NCBI GenBank assembly: GCA_002482865.1
Contig: DLGU01000073.1
Location: forward strand, 2,835-8,270
DNA: 5,436 nucleotides
Origin: Porphyrobacter sp. UBA7686
GTDB lineage: Bacteria; Pseudomonadota; Alphaproteobacteria; Sphingomonadales; Sphingomonadaceae
Reading direction: 5' to 3'
In this document: positions 1-5,436 of the stretch, one piece after another
How the letters are laid out: every line of letters begins with the position of its first letter
Numbering within the stretch: the first letter of the stretch is position 1
The notes under the pieces: model-generated
Seen by the model: only the letters and a program-made list of their open reading frames with translations
Database searches by the model: none
Told to the model about the DNA's origin: nothing
Position numbers and translations under genes: made by a program

Positions 1-1040
1 GTCATCATTTCCCCGGCGACCTGATCGGTGCGGCTGCGGATCGCAGCTTCCAACCGGTCGCAAACTTCAGGATGTTCCTTGAGATAGGTCTTGGCGTTTT
101 CCCGGCCCTGACCGATGCGGATACTGTCATAGGAGAACCAGCTCCCCGACTTTTCCACCAAGCCTGCCTTCACGCCGAGATCGATGATCTCACCGATCTT
201 GGAGATGCCTTCGCCGTACATGATGTCGAATTCGACCTGCTTGAACGGCGGGGCGACCTTGTTCTTGACCACCTTCACGCGGGTTGCATTGCCGGTAATC
301 TCGTCGCGGTCCTTGATCTGCCCGGTGCGGCGGATGTCGAGGCGGACGGAAGCGTAGAACTTCAGCGCATTGCCGCCGGTGGTGGTTTCCGGATTGCCGT
401 ACATCACCCCGATCTTCATGCGCAGCTGGTTGATGAAGATCACCATGCAGCGCGAGCGGCTGATCGAGCCGGTCAGCTTGCGCAGGGACTGGCTCATCAA
501 GCGGGCCTGAAGGCCAACGTGCGAATCGCCCATTTCCCCTTCGATTTCCGCGCGCGGCACCAGAGCCGCGACCGAATCGACCACCAGCACATCGATCGCA
601 TTGGAACGCACTAGCGTATCCACAATCTCCAGTGCCTGTTCGCCGGTATCGGGTTGCGAGACGATCAACTCGTCAATGTCGACGCCGAGCTTCTTGGCAT
701 AGACCGGGTCGAGCGCGTGTTCCGCGTCCACGAAAGCCGCCGTGCCGCCCATCTTCTGCGCTTCGGCAATAACGTGCAGCGCCAGCGTGGTCTTGCCCGA
801 GCTTTCCGGACCGTAAACTTCGATCACCCGGCCGCGCGGCAGGCCGCCGATGCCGAGTGCAATATCCAGACCCAGCGATCCGGTCGAAATCGCTTCGACC
901 TGCATGGTCTCCTTCGAGCCCAGCTTCATCGCCGAACCCTTGCCAAAGGCACGGTCAATCTGTGCAAGCGCAGCTTCGAGAGCCTTTTGACGATCCACGG
1001 CTTTTTTGTCCTCTTCCACCAATTTCAATTGGGTAGCCAT
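1..1040 (-). CDS. recA: RecA recombinase, C-terminus cut by window edge
   Basis: RecA is the ATP-dependent DNA strand-exchange protein. It forms filaments on single-stranded DNA, drives homologous recombination and activates LexA self-cleavage in the SOS response. The frame runs from ATG at 1040 through 346 complete codons to the window edge. Visible motifs are Walker A GPESSGKT at residues 77-84 (K83), the catalytic glutamate of VDAEH (E107), Walker B VLVVDS at 151-156 (D155) and the INQLR segment with Q205 at the start of loop L2. Loop L1 lies around [10 protein letters not shown] (167-176). These match E. coli RecA with a constant offset of 11 residues, which comes from a longer N-terminus. 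RecA is usually about 350-360 residues, so only the last stretch of the C-terminal tail should be missing. The ATG is supported by an AAGGAG Shine-Dalgarno 8 bases upstream and by the N-terminus [20 protein letters not shown], usual for alphaproteobacterial RecA. The gene has its own SOS-controlled promoter region and is not part of the DUF4139 operon. Confidence 0.99.
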   Translation of the reverse strand, partial: MATQLKLVEEDKKAVDRQKALEAALAQIDRAFGKGSAMKLGSKETMQVEAISTGSLGLDIALGIGGLPRGRVIEVYGPESSGKTTLALHVIAEAQKMGGTAAFVDAEHALDPVYAKKLGVDIDELIVSQPDTGEQALEIVDTLVRSNAIDVLVVDSVAALVPRAEIEGEMGDSHVGLQARLMSQSLRKLTGSISRSRCMVIFINQLRMKIGVMYGNPETTTGGNALKFYASVRLDIRRTGQIKDRDEITGNATRVKVVKNKVAPPFKQVEFDIMYGEGISKIGEIIDLGVKAGLVEKSGSWFSYDSIRIGQGRENAKTYLKEHPEVCDRLEAAIRSRTDQVAGEMM

Positions 1041-1048
1041 CGCACGCG

Positions 1049-1054
1049 CTCCTT
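1049..1054 (-). promoter_or_regulatory. recA Shine-Dalgarno
   Basis: AAGGAG on the minus strand, separated by 8 bases from the ATG at 1040. The good match and spacing fix the recA start. Confidence 0.85.
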
Positions 1055-1101
1055 CGATTGACCAGAGGCGGCAAAACAGTTTTCCGCCGCCCGGTGGAGC
1101 C

Positions 1102-1130
1102 TATGTATCGCGTTTGTTCTCATGGAACAA
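1102..1130 (-). promoter_or_regulatory. Probable recA promoter (-35/-10)
   Basis: A possible -35 TTGTTC (1130-1125) and -10 TACATA (1107-1102) are separated by 17 bp on the minus strand. Each hexamer matches the sigma-70 consensus at only three of six positions, so the call rests mainly on spacing and on overlap with the SOS box. Transcription would begin near 1095 and leave a leader of about 55 bases. LexA bound to the SOS box would cover the -35 element and block RNA polymerase. Confidence 0.4.
1114..1130. repeat. Perfect inverted repeat overlapping the SOS box
   Basis: TTGTTC-TCATG-GAACAA has six-base perfect arms around a five-base spacer. One arm contains the promoter-proximal GTTC half-site of the SOS box. 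The repeat falls between the probable -35 and -10 of recA, so it may be an additional operator element. It may equally be a chance extension of the half-site. Confidence 0.7.
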
Positions 1131-1139
1131 GTAGGGAAC
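1125..1139 (-). promoter_or_regulatory. LexA SOS box, GTTC-N7-GTTC
   Basis: The minus strand reads GTTCCCTACTTGTTC, an exact match to the direct-repeat SOS operator GTTC-N7-GTTC known for alphaproteobacterial LexA. This differs from the E. coli CTGT-N8-ACAG and the Gram-positive GAAC-N4-GTTC forms. It lies about 85 bp upstream of the recA start codon and overlaps the probable -35. A third half-site follows in inverted orientation (GAAC, minus strand 1119-1116). LexA control of recA here is inferred from the sequence and the known regulon. Confidence 0.9.
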
Positions 1140-1140
1140 G

Positions 1141-1150
1141 AAAAATTTTT
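1141..1150. promoter_or_regulatory. A5T5 tract: possible UP element and/or terminator T-run
   Basis: AAAAATTTTT stands out in GC-rich surroundings. It begins 11 bp upstream of the probable recA -35, where alpha-subunit UP elements lie. It also supplies a T5 run after the hairpin that follows the DUF4139-B stop codon. Either or both roles are inference; such A/T tracts are also intrinsically bent. Confidence 0.4.
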
Positions 1151-1171
1151 CAGCGGGCGCCGCGTCGCCCG
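1141..1171 (-). terminator. Putative terminator of the DUF4139 operon
   Basis: Three bases after the TAG stop at 1175, the minus strand forms a perfect 6-bp GC stem, CGGGCG / CGCCCG (1171-1166 with 1159-1154), with a 6-base loop ACGCGG. It is followed by CTG, five A and five T. The T-run starts 8 bases after the stem, further than in a classic rho-independent terminator, so efficiency may be modest. It is the only hairpin-plus-T-run in the window and sits at the expected operon end just before the recA promoter. Confidence 0.5.
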
Positions 1172-1174
1172 TCC

Positions 1175-2815
1175 CTACTCGTCGGCAGCTTCGCGGTGCT
1201 TCCAATCAAAGGACTGTGTCTGGTTCGCAGGCACCGTCAGTTCGACCGTCTGGTAGCCGTTCTTCACCTCGACCTTTCGGCCTGGGAACCGGATGTCATA
1301 TTCGCCCGCATAGCCCACTTGCAGCCGCAGCGTGATGGGGTGCGGGTTGGCGTTGGTGATGCTGGCGCGCATCGGCGTCCATTGGCGCGCATCCTTGGGC
1401 GGACCTTTATCGGTCGCCCCGCCGCAGCGCACGAAGACCTGCGCGCTGGTGCCGAGTTCGAGTTCGATATCCTGCCCGCGTGCATAATCGCGCAAGTTCA
1501 CCTGCGCGGCGAGCTGCGGTCCGCGCGATGTCGGCTCATAGAGCGTCATCGCGCCTTGCGGGAGAGCGATGCCAAGGCCCTTTTTCTCCTCGTTCTTGGT
1601 CACCAGCAGCAGGGTAGCGGCGACGAAATCCTCGTCCTCCGCATCTTCCTCCTCAATCCAGTCCCACGGATCGCAGTTGCCTGCCTGGTAGAGATAGCGC
1701 GCCTTCACCGCGTCCTTGTTGAGGAAAGCGACCTGCTTCATCCCCTTGGCCGAGACATCCACCCGTTCGGGCACGCGGAACAGCTTCAGATCGCCGATGT
1801 CCTCTTCTTCCGCGGTGACGACCGAGGGCGATTCGAACACGGCTTCAAGGCGCGATCCAGTGACGATGATCATGCGGTCATCCATCGACCTCATCGCCGG
1901 GGCGGGATAGGCCATTTCCGGTGCGTACATGACCGGAGGCGGCGGCGGCGGCGCGATGTCGCTGCTGGTAGTTCCCAACGGATAGCAGGTCAGCCACAGC
2001 GCCTCAGCCACCGGCGGATCGGCGAGGCTTTCATAGTCACTGTCGACATTGAGCTTGCCAGCGATGATCTGGAGCCGGGCTTGGTCGAAGCTCTGGCCGT
2101 TGTCGTTGACGAGGGTGAGCCAACTCAGGACACCCATGTCGAATTCCCCCGCCCCGCCCTTCTCCTGCATGGTGGCAACGTAATTGGCCTGCCAGTCGAA
2201 GCCCCAGGCAAGATAGGTCAGCGTCACATCGTAGGTGCCGCCTTCAGGCGAGCGGGTGTCGACCGAGAACACTGGGCTGGCCGAGAGCCCATCCGGCACG
2301 CGGTCGTAGGTGAGGGTTTCGGGCAGGCCCGAACATTGCACCGCCTCGAAGCCTTGGCTGGTTTGCAGCACCAGACCGCCATCGGCCCGCGTTCGCACCA
2401 CCGCCCGCTCGCTCACCCGCGCACCGGTCGCGGGGTTCATCCGAGAGATCGTCACCCGGTTGCCAAGCGTCCCGTCCACCAAAGCGGCGGGCGAGAGCAA
2501 TTGCGCGTTGCGGTTCTTCTCGATCGTGCCACCGGGCAGGCCGGTGACGATGGCCGAGACGCCGATCATGCCTTCTGCCACGCCTTCGAAGCGGATCGTG
2601 GATTCGCCCTCGGGCAGCGTCACCCGGCGGGTCTCGCTGATCATGGCGAGGCCTTGGGGGTAATCAGCCTCCAGCGGCTCGTCCACGTCGCGGTCGGGAT
2701 CGCGGTAGATGGTGACCGCGATGTCGGATGGCGGCGCGGCGTCGATCACCTCGCGCGCCCATAGCGGCGCAGCAAGCACCGCAGCTCCCATCAGCGCAAG
2801 GGATCGCAGGCGCAT
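1175..2815 (-). CDS. Exported DUF4139-family protein (paralogue B)
   Basis: Protein of 546 residues assigned to the DUF4139 family (PF13598 by recall), whose function is not known. An N-terminal signal peptide (MRLRS, hydrophobic core, likely cleavage after LWA at residue 20) implies export to the periplasm or outer surface. I see no lipobox and no further membrane helix. It aligns along its length with the neighbouring paralogue: RMNPATGARVSERA (125-138) with RTNPATGVETRERA, YDRVPDGLSASPVFSVD (170-186) with FDRVPPNLRARPTLSVN, and YLAWGFDWQANYVA (201-214) with YLTNGLGWSADYVA. Residues 282-340 form a variable insert with six consecutive prolines (289-294) and RMIIVTGSR (314-322), like the TonB-box region of TonB-dependent receptors. 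An acidic patch lies at 385-396. Four cysteines (C161, C277, C381, C464) could form disulfides. The ATG start follows the upstream stop by 10 bp and has a GAGGG Shine-Dalgarno overlapping that stop, indicating translational coupling. The family call is firm; the role is unknown. Confidence 0.92.
   Translation of the reverse strand: MRLRSLALMGAAVLAAPLWAREVIDAAPPSDIAVTIYRDPDRDVDEPLEADYPQGLAMISETRRVTLPEGESTIRFEGVAEGMIGVSAIVTGLPGGTIEKNRNAQLLSPAALVDGTLGNRVTISRMNPATGARVSERAVVRTRADGGLVLQTSQGFEAVQCSGLPETLTYDRVPDGLSASPVFSVDTRSPEGGTYDVTLTYLAWGFDWQANYVATMQEKGGAGEFDMGVLSWLTLVNDNGQSFDQARLQIIAGKLNVDSDYESLADPPVAEALWLTCYPLGTTSSDIAPPPPPPVMYAPEMAYPAPAMRSMDDRMIIVTGSRLEAVFESPSVVTAEEEDIGDLKLFRVPERVDVSAKGMKQVAFLNKDAVKARYLYQAGNCDPWDWIEEEDAEDEDFVAATLLLVTKNEEKKGLGIALPQGAMTLYEPTSRGPQLAAQVNLRDYARGQDIELELGTSAQVFVRCGGATDKGPPKDARQWTPMRASITNANPHPITLRLQVGYAGEYDIRFPGRKVEVKNGYQTVELTVPANQTQSFDWKHREAADE
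1796..1972 (-). other. Pro-rich insert with TonB-box-like IIVTGSR motif in DUF4139-B
   Basis: This stretch encodes residues 282-340 of paralogue B, between the two conserved DUF4139 halves. It contains PPPPPP (residues 289-294, nucleotides 1934-1951), a second Pro/Ala/Met-rich stretch, and DDRMIIVTGSRLEA (312-325). The core resembles the TonB box of BtuB (DTLVVTA) and the EIVVTGSR-type sequences near the N-termini of many sphingomonad TonB-dependent receptors. Paralogue A has an unrelated Gly-rich linker at the same place. Confidence 0.7.
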
Positions 2816-2822
2816 TGCCCGG

Positions 2823-2827
2823 CCCTC
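2823..2827 (-). promoter_or_regulatory. DUF4139-B Shine-Dalgarno overlapping upstream stop
   Basis: GAGGG, 7 bases before the ATG at 2815, shares its first two bases with the TGA stop of paralogue A. This supports the chosen start and suggests that ribosomes finishing A initiate B. Confidence 0.7.
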
Positions 2828-4343
2828 AGTAGCGAGTTTCGTAGGTGACGCGGATCACCCGTTCACCCTCGGCCGGGATGGGGACAATGAAGCGCCGCTG
2901 GTCATTGTTGAGCTGCTCACCCTTGATGTCTTCCGAGGTGATGCGGAAATCATCCGACCACCAGTTGCGGTTAAGGCCGGTCTGCGTGAGCTGCACCTCG
3001 ACGGCTTCCGCTTTCGCGTTGGTGAGGGTGTAGCGCATGGTGGTGCGATAGTAGGTCTTCGGCCGCTCCAGCGTGACCTCCTGCACGACCTTGCCATCTT
3101 CGACCACGCGGTAACGCGCGCTCTTTTCCCATTCGTCGGCGGTGATGGTCTCGCGCTTTTCGACTTCGGATTTCACCGTGATGTCGAAGGCCTCGCCCGT
3201 CACCAGCGACAGGTCGCTGCCCATCGGGGTGTGGGAGATCGCTTTTTCGCCGATGAACTGCGGCGTGCCTTCGCTGTCGCGCTGGTAGAAGCGCACCGTC
3301 CCGGCCGGGAGCGCATCGCCGAGGCCCTGATCGCGCGAGGTCGAAAAGGCGATGCGGCTTTCGACGTTCTCTGGCTCCTCGTCATTCTGCTGCCAATAGA
3401 CGCTGTGCGAGTAGATCTTGCGCGCGGCGACGCCCTGCACATCGAGGAAGCTCACCTGCTTGGTCTGCGCATTGGCGACCGTTGTCCGCGCGCTGATCGG
3501 GTAGAGGTAGAAATCGCCCAAGCGCTCGCGGCTGGCCGCCTCGGTTCCGGCGCGGGTCATGCCGCGATCGCCGAAGCCGCGCCCACCGCCCGGCAGCTCG
3601 GCGCCGCCCATCGCCGGGGCGCCTGCGACCAGCACGGTATCCGCCATGTGGAAGGTGGTGCCGGTCTGGTTGGTGAGCGTCACCCAGCCCTGCATGTCGA
3701 TAGACCCGCCCTTCTCGTTATAGAGCGCGACATAATCCGCGCTCCAGCCCAGACCGTTGGTGAGATAGCGCAGCGCCACCGGACGGGTACCGGCGCGGGT
3801 GCTGTCGAGATTGACCGAGAGCGTGGGGCGCGCGCGCAGATTGGGCGGGACGCGGTCGAAGATGACCCGCACCGGCAGGCCATCATCGCGCAGCACCTCG
3901 ATCCGCTCCCCGATCTTGAGCACCGTGCCGCCCGCGACAGAGAGCACGGTCGCGCGCTCGCGGGTTTCCACGCCGGTGGCGGGGTTGGTGCGTAGCAAGG
4001 TGACGCTTTGGCCGACGGCTTTCTCCATCAGCTTGGTCGGGGTGAGCAGGTCGTAATCGAAGTTCTGTTCGATGATCGTGGTATTCGCGGCAGCAAAGCT
4101 CAGCGTCTGAGGCTGGATCTGGGCCGAGACATCGGGGAACTCCACCCGCGTCCTGCCTTGGGCAATTGGGAGCTGGCGCACGTCCTGCACCAGCGCGATG
4201 TTGTTGTTGTAGATCGTCAGCGCAACCTCGCCCTGCGCCGATTCGGAGCGTGCGCTGTCGTCCGATGTCTGCGCCGCAGCGCTTGCCGCCAGCAAAGCCG
4301 CTGCCGATACGCTGCACATAGCGCTGAATGCCCGGTCAATCAT
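2826..4343 (-). CDS. Exported DUF4139-family protein (paralogue A)
   Basis: Protein of 505 residues and first gene of the DUF4139 pair; biochemical function unknown. A signal peptide spans residues 1-24, with likely cleavage AAA|Q, so the mature protein is exported. Recognisable segments in order are VALTIYNNNIALVQDVR (40-56), LRTNPATGVETRERATV (117-133), IFDRVPPNLRARPTLSVN (161-178), LRYLTNGLGWSADYVALYNEKG (from 191), a Gly-rich linker (241-275), KQVSFLDVQGVAARKIY (295-311), LGDALPAGTVRFYQRDSEG (from 341) and a C-terminal beta-rich region with NRNWWSDDF (458-466), ending in RVTYETRY. Apart from C10 in the signal peptide it has no cysteine, unlike paralogue B. It is also longer than B around 394-440, before the C-terminal strands. 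A strong AGGAGG lies 8 bases before the ATG at 4343. The product belongs to the same family as B, and the two almost certainly arose by tandem duplication. Confidence 0.93.
   Translation of the reverse strand: MIDRAFSAMCSVSAAALLAASAAAQTSDDSARSESAQGEVALTIYNNNIALVQDVRQLPIAQGRTRVEFPDVSAQIQPQTLSFAAANTTIIEQNFDYDLLTPTKLMEKAVGQSVTLLRTNPATGVETRERATVLSVAGGTVLKIGERIEVLRDDGLPVRVIFDRVPPNLRARPTLSVNLDSTRAGTRPVALRYLTNGLGWSADYVALYNEKGGSIDMQGWVTLTNQTGTTFHMADTVLVAGAPAMGGAELPGGGRGFGDRGMTRAGTEAASRERLGDFYLYPISARTTVANAQTKQVSFLDVQGVAARKIYSHSVYWQQNDEEPENVESRIAFSTSRDQGLGDALPAGTVRFYQRDSEGTPQFIGEKAISHTPMGSDLSLVTGEAFDITVKSEVEKRETITADEWEKSARYRVVEDGKVVQEVTLERPKTYYRTTMRYTLTNAKAEAVEVQLTQTGLNRNWWSDDFRITSEDIKGEQLNNDQRRFIVPIPAEGERVIRVTYETRY
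3519..3623 (-). other. Gly-rich linker of DUF4139-A
   Basis: Residues 241-275 of paralogue A include GAPAMGGAELPGGGRGFGDR and lie between the two conserved halves. The equivalent place in paralogue B holds the Pro-rich, VTGSR-containing insert. This marks it as the family's variable region, probably an exposed loop. Confidence 0.6.
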
Positions 4344-4351
4344 CTCGTACC

Positions 4352-4357
4352 CCTCCT
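4352..4357 (-). promoter_or_regulatory. DUF4139-A Shine-Dalgarno
   Basis: AGGAGG on the minus strand, 8 bases before the ATG at 4343. It is the strongest ribosome binding site in the window and fixes the start of the operon's first gene. Confidence 0.85.
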
Positions 4358-4381
4358 GCCTATGGCAATCAGGATGAACGA

Positions 4382-4400
4382 CTTGGACGCTTTATCCAAG
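4382..4400. repeat. Inverted repeat CTTGGA-N7-TCCAAG upstream of DUF4139 operon
   Basis: Perfect six-base arms (4382-4387 and 4395-4400) surround CGCTTTA in the 100-bp spacer between cckA and the DUF4139 pair. It lies 38-56 bp upstream of the ATG. No T-run follows on the minus strand, so it is not a convincing rho-independent terminator; an operator for the operon is possible. I found no sigma-70 -35/-10 pair with good spacing in this spacer, so the promoter remains unassigned. Confidence 0.5.
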
Positions 4401-4443
4401 GTGAATGGAGCGCTTTCCCGCCAAATGGGGGATGGGACGCGGA

Positions 4444-5436
4444 TCACGCCTCGGTAGCTTGCACCGCCCGCGCCTCGCGCAGCACTGCTCCGACCTTGTC
4501 GCCGATCGAGGCGACGCTGAAGGGCTTGGCGATGAAGTGCATGTCGGGAATGTCGATGTCACGGCGGAGCTGTTCCTCGGCATAGCCAGACATGAACAGC
4601 ACCGGCATGTGTGGCAGCTTGGCGCGGATCGCGCGGACCATCGCAGGGCCATCCATTCCCGGCATCACCACGTCCGAGACGACGATATCGAATTTCGCCG
4701 TGCCTTCGGTGATCGCAGCCAGGCCTTCTTCGCCATTGGCGCAGGCCGTGACGTCATAACCTGCCCGCGCCAGCGCCCGTTCGGCGACAATGCGGACCAT
4801 GTCCTCGTCCTCGACCAGCAGCACCTTGCCGCCCGCCGACCAATCGGACGAAACCAGTTCCTGCACCGGGCGCTTCTTGGGCATTTCGCCGCGGTGGACC
4901 GGGAAATAGACCGTGAAGCGTGCGCCAGTGGGATGACCGGCCTTGTCGCTGATATTGTCGGCAAAGATGAACCCGCCCGATTGCTTGACGATCCCGTAGG
5001 CGGTCGACAGGCCAAGCCCGGTGCCCTTGCCCTGTTCCTTGGTGGTAAAGAACGGCTCGAACAGCTTGGGCAGCACGTGCGGCGGAATGCCGCCGCCGGT
5101 GTCCTGCACGATCAGCACGGTGTAATCGGCGGCTGGGAGCACTTCTGAACCCAGCTGGATGACCTGCTTGGCCTGCAAGGTGCGGGTGTAGAGCGATATC
5201 CGCCCCTGCCCGTTCCCGCGTGACTGGATCGCATCGCGCGCATTCACCGCGAGGTTCATGATCACCTGCTCCAGCTGCTGCGGATCGGCGCGCACCGGGC
5301 CGAGGTTGCGGTCATGCTGGACGTAATAGGTGATCTTCTCGCCCAGCAGCCGCTTGATCAGCGGGCTGACTTCGCTGACCACATCGGGCAGCTGGATGAT
5401 CTCGGGCCGCAAGGTCTGCTGGCGCGAGAAGGCGAG
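4444..5436 (-). CDS. cckA: CckA-type hybrid histidine kinase, C-terminal part
   Basis: The frame is open at the right window edge, leaving 330 residues of a hybrid sensor kinase. Numbering from the edge, LAFSRQQTLRPE (1-12) is the end of the DHp region. HATPase_c follows with N box NLAVNARDA (61-69), G1 box DTGGGIPP (112-119), F box FEPFF (126-130) and G2 box GKGTGLGLST (136-145). A receiver domain (about 203-322) has acidic-pocket EDED (209-212), phospho-acceptor D255 in VVSDVVMPGMDGP, S283 in FMSGYAEEQL and K304 in AKPF. The LAFSR(K/Q)QT, YGIVKQSGGF, EDED-VR and MSGYAE segments match CckA, the membrane kinase that in Caulobacter passes phosphate through ChpT to CtrA and CpdR. The histidine box and any sensor or membrane segments lie outside the window. 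TTG at 5412 is an internal leucine codon, not a start. All catalytic residues in view are intact. CckA is the best name; another CckA-like hybrid kinase is the alternative. Confidence 0.88.
   Translation of the reverse strand, partial: LAFSRQQTLRPEIIQLPDVVSEVSPLIKRLLGEKITYYVQHDRNLGPVRADPQQLEQVIMNLAVNARDAIQSRGNGQGRISLYTRTLQAKQVIQLGSEVLPAADYTVLIVQDTGGGIPPHVLPKLFEPFFTTKEQGKGTGLGLSTAYGIVKQSGGFIFADNISDKAGHPTGARFTVYFPVHRGEMPKKRPVQELVSSDWSAGGKVLLVEDEDMVRIVAERALARAGYDVTACANGEEGLAAITEGTAKFDIVVSDVVMPGMDGPAMVRAIRAKLPHMPVLFMSGYAEEQLRRDIDIPDMHFIAKPFSVASIGDKVGAVLREARAVQATEA

Noticed and set aside
72..1061. Plus-strand frames of 180 and 135 codons opposite recA
   Set aside because: The minus strand here is unmistakable RecA along its whole length; these are complements of it.
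1058..2764. 568-codon open frame on the plus strand
   Set aside because: It lies antisense to DUF4139-B, has a low-complexity Arg/His/Asp-rich translation with no recognisable domain, and runs across the recA promoter region. It is typical of a shadow frame opposite a GC-rich gene.
2709..3995. 428-codon open frame on the plus strand
   Set aside because: It is antisense to DUF4139-A and the start of B. Its composition (Arg, Ala, Asp, Gly, His) reflects the complement of GC-rich codons, and there is no family resemblance or ribosome site.
3883..4317. Minus-strand 144-codon frame overlapping DUF4139-A
   Set aside because: It is an alternative frame inside paralogue A. The A frame has the signal peptide, Shine-Dalgarno and full-length homology to B, so this one is a shadow.
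4382..4400. Rho-independent terminator of cckA
   Set aside because: The 6-bp hairpin is not followed by a T-run (TCGTTC follows on the minus strand), so it was kept only as an inverted repeat.
4344..4443. SOS box, CtrA site (TTAA-N7-TTAA) or EcfG promoter upstream of the DUF4139 operon
   Set aside because: No GTTC-N7-GTTC, TTAA-N7-TTAA or GGAAC-N16/17-CGTT arrangement is present in this spacer.
4405..5148. 247-codon plus-strand frame
   Set aside because: It is antisense to the CckA receiver and ATPase domains, where all catalytic motifs are intact on the minus strand.
5410..5412. TTG as a start codon for the histidine kinase
   Set aside because: The frame continues upstream with LAFSRQQT, a conserved part of CckA-type kinases, so the TTG is an internal leucine and the gene is cut by the window edge.

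Overview
The window is a high-GC bacterial segment in which all four protein genes lie on the minus strand. From right to left (transcription order) they are: the 3' part of a hybrid histidine kinase best recognised as cckA, two adjacent genes for exported DUF4139-family proteins, and most of recA. The RecA and CckA sequences, the GTTC-N7-GTTC SOS operator before recA, and the GC-rich codon use point to an alphaproteobacterium. The flavour of the CckA and DUF4139 proteins, including an IIVTGSR motif of the type common in sphingomonad TonB-dependent receptors, suggests Sphingomonadales (Sphingomonadaceae/Erythrobacteraceae). That placement is from recall of family sequences, not from a search.

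Layout. Positions 5436-4444: C-terminal 330 residues of CckA (end of the DHp region, HATPase_c, receiver), open at the right edge. Positions 4443-4344: a 100-bp spacer with a small perfect inverted repeat and a strong Shine-Dalgarno, but no clear terminator or sigma-70 promoter. Positions 4343-2826 and 2815-1175: two DUF4139 paralogues with signal peptides, 10 bp apart and almost certainly co-transcribed, called here A (upstream) and B (downstream). Positions 1174-1041: a compact region with a hairpin just after the B stop codon, an A5T5 tract, the recA SOS box overlapping a probable promoter, and the recA Shine-Dalgarno. Positions 1040-1: recA residues 1-346 plus part of codon 347, open at the left edge.

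How the parts fit. RecA (DNA repair and SOS induction) and CckA (cell-cycle phosphorelay kinase) are core housekeeping genes. The DUF4139 pair between them is the uncharacterised part: two exported beta-rich proteins that diverged after a duplication. They share the flanking domain halves but carry different low-complexity segments at the same internal position: Gly-rich in A, and Pro-rich with a TonB-box-like motif in B. B has also gained four cysteines absent from mature A. I see no mobile elements, CRISPR arrays, tRNA or rRNA genes, and no gene that looks foreign. The long plus-strand open frames are shadows of the minus-strand genes.
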